Of a DNA stretch of 64,000 nt, positions 58,140 to 64,000 are shown piece after piece. A program made the translations under genes and the position numbers. Under the pieces are notes generated by a model. That model saw only the letters and a program-made list of their open reading frames with translations, was not told the origin of the DNA and ran no database searches. This DNA is from Pholiota molesta (lineage: Eukaryota; Basidiomycota; Agaricomycetes; Agaricales; Strophariaceae), in NCBI GenBank assembly GCA_014925825.1, contig JACGCK010000117.1:1-64000 (forward strand), read 5' to 3'. The stretch's first letter is position 1. Every line of letters starts with the position of its first letter.

Positions 58140-59990
58140 GGGCGAGCGATGGATGGGGGCGCTCCCAAGGAGCGAGTGCGAGAGATCGCATCCGATGGGT
58201 CCCTTGCTTTCGCCTGCACCAGCCCCGCTGATGCGCTAACGCACATCCACGAAGATAAAAAGAACCGCCGAAACGGGGGCTCCAGCGCTCGCGACCTGCC
58301 CATGCGTATAAAGCGCCGTACATGCTCCACTCCTCACAGCAAGGCTCTCGTACGGTACCCGGGAGGCGTAAGCTGCCTGATATGAGCATCACAAAATCAC
58401 GAAGACGGAGCGATACATACGTGCCCGTGCAGCCAGGCGCTATCTCACTTGAACGCAGTAATGCAAGCACCGCCGCTAACCGCGGTACCTGCACGCGAGC
58501 ACAAACGCACACCGCACTCCCGATCTGCGATCGCGGCAACGACATATCGCACTAGCGCTAAACATTGCGAGCTACGTGTACGTGCCGTTGCACGAGGACC
58601 CGCGGGGCAGAGGCGCGGTGGATGTGTATGCTGCTTGCTCGATGCCTGAGATCAACGCAGCCTTGTTTGATATGGTGGATGAGGGGAATCTTTCGAGTGT
58701 AATATCTGTACTTGAATGCGAGCCATGCTTTATACTGTTGCACAATCTGTTATCTACGTTCAATCATCGTCCAACGACCTCGAACTACTTGTTTCGTGGC
58801 GATTTATGAATATACCGACATGCACTTGACCTAGCAATTACAAGCAGCAGTCAATCACTCGTGGTTCAAAAATGATGTAGCGATGAGATTTGATTTTCCT
58901 AAACTATCGAACAATGGAACTCAAGATGCTCTAGTAGCAAGATATCAAAAACGGTTTATCGCTTAAGCCGCCAGGGTACACCCGCTACACATGTATCGGC
59001 ACCATATATCCCATCGAACATCCCTAAACAGAGTATACCCGTCTGTGCCACTCAACTCGGTCGTCTATTGTTCGAACAAAAACGGTAAGCAGAAGGAGTG
59101 GCACAGCTAGATCTGGTGATTTATTCAAACCGAAGATCGGGCAGACAATGGGCGAGGGAGAAGAAGGGATCATACAGAACGATAACGGCGATGTAGGCAT
59201 CGCGCGATCCCGAGATAACGCTGCAGAAAGGACAAAAGGCACAAAAATATAGCACGCTCACGAATCTCGGACGAACTCAATGAGAGTTCCGTGGATCACA
59301 AGCGAGCAATGGATGGGGGCGTTCTCAAGGAGCGATTGCGAGGGATAGCATCCCGATGTGAAACGACTATGTACGAAGACGAAGCCGTTTCCATACTGGT
59401 TATAATAGCGCGGGACGTGCAGTAACCCAGGGGAACACGGTGGCCTCGCAGGATGGACAAACTATTTAGGTCGACGAACAAGAAGAGGTTGCGCCCAAGC
59501 GGGCCAGCTTGCCCACCCCGAGCAGGAAACCTCGCATGCGAAGCTCCAGCGTGTCGATGGGCGTCAGCGGTCGCATGGAACGCGGTGAGAAATTAGCTGA
59601 CCCCCTCCCTGTGGTTCCTACCACGACCACGACTACGACCACGGCCGCAACTATGAACATGGAGCTATACGTACGTACCCGTGCAGACAGGCGCTATCTC
59701 ACTTGAATGCACTAACGCACGCATCGCTGCTAGCTGTGGTACCTGATACCTACACGCGAGCATGAACGAACACCGCACTTTGATGACGCCATGAAGCAAT
59801 GGCACGTCGCACTAGTGCTAAACACGCGAGCTACGTACCCGCGCCGTTGCACAAGGGCCGGGGCAGAAGCGCGGTGGACGAGTATGCTGCATGAAGAAGA
59901 GGCACGGTGGGCAGAAACGGCAAGGGATTCAAGGGAAAGGATGATCGGGCGGCGACGATGAGCTTGGAAGGGTAGGAGGCTGGAGATGGG
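58140..59990 (+). pseudogene. Repeat family C, right copy, partly duplicated in tandem
   Basis: Two stretches, about 58.14-58.66 and 59.30-59.95 kb, share the series GCGAGCGATGG/GCGAGCAATGG, CCGTGCAG..AGGCGCTATCTCACTTGAA and CGCGAGCA..CACCGCACT. Each resembles 2.57-2.90 kb inverted, so the unit was duplicated on this side only. The second unit keeps the coding-like frame (MKQWHVALVLNTRATYP, then AGAEARWTSMLHEEEARWAE). 58.66-59.25 kb matches 2.99-3.45 kb. No complete gene. Confidence 0.45.
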
Positions 59991-60009
59991 GACCTCGGAA
60001 GCTAATATG

Positions 60010-62450
60010 AGTTTTGGTGATTATCGCTTCCAGTGCCCAGTTCCGGGGGTGACCAGTGAAGCTTGGACATTGGATGGCGGCGGGCCGATATCGCCCATCG
60101 ATTGTGTCCATGTTGGCGGCCAAGGTCGCTGAGCTTGAGGAAGGTCAATCGGCTTCGAGAGGGTGGAAGGACGGTCGCTCAGCAAACCAACAGCGGGCAT
60201 GAGAACAGGCGACGAGCCCAGGCGTGAGCTCGAGCCGCCTGTGGAGGTATCTCTCACCTTGTTCAACTCCCTCCTGGCCTAGCATGGGGAATCACAGGCT
60301 GGCAGCGACATGGAGCTGGCGGTGTACGCAGCCATGTGTCCCACCATGTGGCGAGTGTGTTTCGTAGGGGTGACAGGCAGGCAATCGCCATCGGACGTGG
60401 GGACGGGCAGCGAGAGCGGCGTTGTACTCGAGTACATACAGCACGTACACGAGCGCAGGGTGCAGTTAGCAGGGCTATGTAGGTCCACTCACTTGGGACC
60501 TGCGCGAGGGCGGCGTGTGGCAGAAATCTGGTTGTGTGGGGTTAGATGGCGGGGAGCGAGGGAGAGCGGCGTTGACAATTTACGATCGGAGTTTCAATTG
60601 CGTGCGACGGGATTCGTTCCAGCAGGCCCCGGGAAGGGGCGGCCATGGCTTGTCCGTTTTGGCCTCCGAGCGTTCCCACCCTGGAATTTGCCCAATTCTT
60701 CTGAAAATCGGCAGAACGACGCGGCGCGCGAATGGGAGAAAGCCCGTAGAGTTTCAGCCCCTCCGCGTCCCTCCTTCCCGAGATAATGGGCTTTTACTAT
60801 TTTTTTTTGCCTCGAATCACCTCTCAAATCCGTATCGCGTATTTTCGCGTTTTCCCACGCCAGTTTTGCACCTAGAGAGCCCAAAAGTTGCCAATCGATT
60901 GCTTTTGACTGTCGGCGTGAGCCCCAGTAAGCCGGAGAAGATTGGAACAAAATTGCGTCCACAAAAGGTGAATTACCTCGAAAATTATGCGGATTTTGAT
61001 GGCGGACAAGCCTTGGCCGCCCCTTCCCGGGGCCTGTTCCAGCTCGTCCAAGCCTCGTCTTCTCATCCTCCCAATGTCAATCTTTCAAAGGCCAACGTTA
61101 GCCAGCTCTTTCTATTCCAAATGTTGGATGCGTCCTCGGAAACGTTGAATTCCCAAGATCTAATGTTTCGACGTCCAATTCAGCCAACGAACCTGCCTTT
61201 CTACACATACCGAGACCGTTTCGCATCTTCACTTACTGCTGGCCATCTCAGGTGTAACCCACTCGCGCAGTGAGTTCAATGAGCCAACCATAGACCGTTT
61301 AAATGAGTTAACCTACCTCAATCAGGACTTGCTTACGGAGTACACGCCTCCATGGCTCCACGGCCTCCCAGCGATGCCTCGTCACGAATTCATCGACACC
61401 CTCTCCATCGCAACCATAGCTTTCCACCGTTGTCTCTCTGAACTCGAAAGCATGGCGTATCGGGTCTGCGAGGGACTCGGAGCCTACGTTGCGCACCAGC
61501 TGTGACGTGATGGAAGGGGCGGGATCTCTTAGAAAGCCCCGCGGTTCTGAGATCGTTGGCGATGAGGGCCGACTTGGGGCCGACTAGCAAGTTGGCGTGG
61601 ATCGACTGTGAGTAAGCTCCTGTGTTATCAACGGTGTTGACTTTATCTTAACGGTGCAGTTCCTCATAGGTATCGGCGCGGAATAGCATGTCCACTAGCT
61701 GCGAGCCTTCGCCCACGTCACCAGCGTGAACACCGACTCACCTCACAATGACGAAACCCTCCTCACCCGGAGCAGCCCCTGCGAGCGCCGTCTGGCGCCT
61801 CCCTCTCATCACTGAACAGAATTACTTCTTTCAGGATTTTGACGCTCGTCATGTTGCGTTCGAGGTGCGATTGGTATGACTTACAATGAACCTTCCCCAG
61901 GCATCTTGCCGACCTAGTAGAAGCTTTTGACGCTCGACGTGCTGCCTTTCCATCTGTGCCTTCGAAACGAGGATAGCGGATGGCCTGGCCGAAATCAAGA
62001 TCACGGGGGTTCGACAGCTTCCACGCCCTTAGTACTGGCTCTGACAACGGAAGCTCAGCCTTTCTTCTGCCGGAGTCTTGGATCGACCTCCCGTACAGCG
62101 ACAGCTCGCTAGCAGGCCAATCAGCCGTCTATCTCAGAGCGGGACTACATAGATGCTTACCTTCCGCGCGCCTGTCGACGCCCACCGGGCGTTGACGTTT
62201 TCGTAAAGGCTGCCGGTGATATCACCAGCCCTGGCGGGGTGCTCTGATATGCAAGTGTCATGCGTTCCATTCAAGGAAGAATGCCCAAGGCTATAGCTGG
62301 TTATCGCTCCGATTCCTACCTGTTGAGCTACTGCCTGGCTACTGTGCGACACCGATCATCCGGACACGTGCGGATCAGCGACGCTGTTCTGTGTGCCACT
62401 AAGTACGCGTGAGCGAAGATGTTCGGCTTGCAAGGTCAAGGGACCATGCG
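60010..62450 (-). pseudogene. Repeat family H, right copy
   Basis: Minus-strand islands in order from 62.35 kb down: AITSYSLGH, ELSLYGRSIQDSGRRKAELP, SEPVLRAWKLSNPRDLDFG, MLFRADTYEEL followed by a stop (near 61650), LLVGPKSALIANDLRTAGLS and DPIRHAFEFRETTVESYGCD then EFVTRHRWEAVEPWRRVL. The last island is longer here than in the left copy, where a deletion removed it. With an in-frame stop and frame changes it is non-functional as it stands. Product unknown. A MITE sits in it at 60624-61035. Confidence 0.5.
60624..61035. mobile_element. 412-bp hAT-like MITE with 8-bp target duplication
   Basis: GTTCCAGC occurs directly before (60616-60623) and directly after (61036-61043). The ends are inverted repeats of about 35 bp: AGGCCCCGGGAAGGGGCGGC at the left and its reverse complement at the right. 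An 8-bp duplication is the hallmark of hAT elements; with no transposase ORF this is non-autonomous. The left copy of family H (near 1845-1856) lacks the insert and reads straight through, apart from small differences. Confidence 0.82.
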
Positions 62451-64000
62451 AAGGCTGGGCTTGCGGGATTCACTACGGGTCCCTTCTTGTATGCTATCTA
62501 TGTTTATGCTGCTTTACATTCGCCATTTGTTCCTGAGGAATGGGCTGCTTGGCCCTCAGCGCTCGACCGCGGGCGTTTTCTCGCTATGCTCTTGTCTTAG
62601 TCTAGCTTGTCACGTCGTAGACCCTGAATCTCCGATTCAATGTGCGTTATGTATCAATCTGGTCGACGACGCGGAGAAGGACGCTCGACGGTATTCGATA
62701 AGGAGCTGAGGCAGGCTGCTACAAGCACTACGGCACGTCCTAGTGTCGATTGACTGAGGTACCTACTTGAAGTCTTTTTTACTCCATGGGGCTCACTGCC
62801 ACGAATACACGCAGAGCCCGTATATAATTCGTTATTTCCAGCATCGAGCTATGGACGTTTATTTCCTCGCCAAGCTGTTATTTGTATTTAGAATTGGTCT
62901 TGTCCACTATGTGCTAGGATATGAAGTCGAGGGTTTTATGACTCATGTGTAGATATGGAAGACCATCTTTGGATCGCTGGGAAGTTCTGAGTAGGAAACA
63001 GTGAGGGTTGTAGTTTTATACTGTTCAAGCACGGCTTATGATCTGCTTTCGGGTGACTCTTTCGTGCAGAATCCTACTTAAATTTCCTTGCGATCTTCGA
63101 GCGTGCTCATGTGAACTTCACGTCGTTATTGTTGATACGGTAGGCGGTGGTTCAACTTGAGTGTTGAATGGCCATTGTTCGTAAACTGTTCACACACTGG
63201 TTGAACGCCGAGACTTTTGGGCGATCTGATGATTCGGAACAATGGCGCCAGACATTCGTCATGCGCTCTAACAGCAAGATAAGTAGTAGATAAATTTTGC
63301 TTCTAATCCAGCGTTTTCAACTACGAGTCACTGTAAAGCCAATACATGCCCCATACATGTGCATTGGCACGTGCGTTCAACAAAAAAAAATGGAAAGAAT
63401 AGATATATACAACACCCCAAGGCACACCGCAACAAATGCCCAAAAAAATTACAGAGACGAGACATATGTCATCTTGTCTGGTCGACCATTGTCCAACCTT
63501 AAATCATTCCTGAATGAAATATGGGTACAGTGGCACTGTCTGAAACAGTCAGATCCGAGGAAGCACTCATAGGAAATCAGGCAGACAATGGTCGACTGGT
63601 AAGAAGAAAATATGCCGAGCCATGATGCATGAGGAGCAATGAAGGCTTACACGAAGCTCGAGATGGGGCTTTCGAGAGAACATGACGCAAAACAATAGCG
63701 AGATACGAATCTCGGAGGTCCCGAGCGTGGGTCGCAGAAATCACGAACGAGAATCGCGCACCCGCGCCTCCAATGTCCACAGACGAAATCCCATCACACG
63801 TCTATCCCACCTAACTGCCATGAGCCGCTAGACTTTCGCGCAAAGCCGCATCACAGCTGCAGACCAGACTGGGTATCGGCAATGGCAACGAGCGAAGGAG
63901 GCGCGATATAAACGGCGGCGGCGGTGAGATATCAACGGCCAGGCAGTCGTCACTGGACGCACTACTCAAGCATCGCCGCTAGGGGTGGAGGAGCCTACTT
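62450..64000. other. Right edge, no supported gene
   Basis: 62450-62710 contains a plus-strand reading continuing after ARSRDHAKAGLAGF (YAALHSPFVPEEWAAWPSAL, then CHVVDPESPIQCALCINLVDD) that may be a real exon pair of family H or of a neighbouring gene cut by the window, but no start or end could be set. 62.7-63.3 kb shows nothing. 63297-63572 has a 91-codon ORF without support. Confidence 0.35.

Noticed and set aside
57913..58545. 210-codon ORF on the minus strand, the longest in this part
   Set aside because: It covers the F upstream region and repeat C, the inverted left copy does not keep the frame, and it has low-complexity composition with no splice logic.
1..64000. CRISPR arrays, operons, rRNA or tRNA genes, retroelements with reverse transcriptase
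   Set aside because: No spaced identical repeats, no ribosome-binding sites, no rRNA or cloverleaf-like segments that I could recognise, and no YxDD-type reverse transcriptase motif in any open reading.

Overview
This looks like nuclear DNA of a filamentous fungus, most likely a basidiomycete (Agaricomycetes). The reasons are genes cut by many roughly 50-60 bp GT..AG introns, HET-domain genes, a CFEM-domain surface protein, a fungal-type integrase-domain transposase, and the absence of operons or ribosome binding sites. I cannot name the genus.

The window is dominated by segmental duplication. Sequence families that I label H, C, F, R, S, G and M occur on the left (about 0.4-33.4 kb) and again, inverted, on the right (about 62.4-44 kb). 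Left order reading rightward: H, C, F, truncated F, R0, S (tandem), HET1, G, M1, R1, integrase module, R2, S2, HET2. Right order reading leftward from the end: H, C, F, R4, S4, G2, M2, R3, S3, G1, M3. The right arm also carries a tandem duplication of the R-S-G-M cassette with a period of about 5.5-5.9 kb. The arms flank a roughly 10-kb core (33.7-43.6 kb) holding HET2 and four ordinary-looking single-copy genes: a small secreted Cys protein, a CFEM protein, a cytochrome-b5/MAPR heme protein and a multi-pass membrane protein.

Mobile DNA is layered on the duplications. The items are: a 1,978-bp MULE-like element with a 9-bp target duplication; an intact two-gene module (integrase-type transposase plus a divergent companion gene); a 3.67-kb near-perfect palindrome; a 507-bp foldback element with a 5-bp target duplication; and a 412-bp hAT-like MITE with an 8-bp target duplication. 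For the last two, the paralogous copy elsewhere in the window shows the empty site.

Gene state: among the duplicated families only M2 and F (right copy) read through intact. M1, M3 and the left F copy carry small indels. Both HET genes are frameshifted, at different places. Families R, S, G, H and C are mostly decayed. The picture is a rapidly rearranging, possibly subtelomeric or heterokaryon-incompatibility-associated region. Intron boundaries are my own reading of GT..AG sites with frame continuity, without transcript data.
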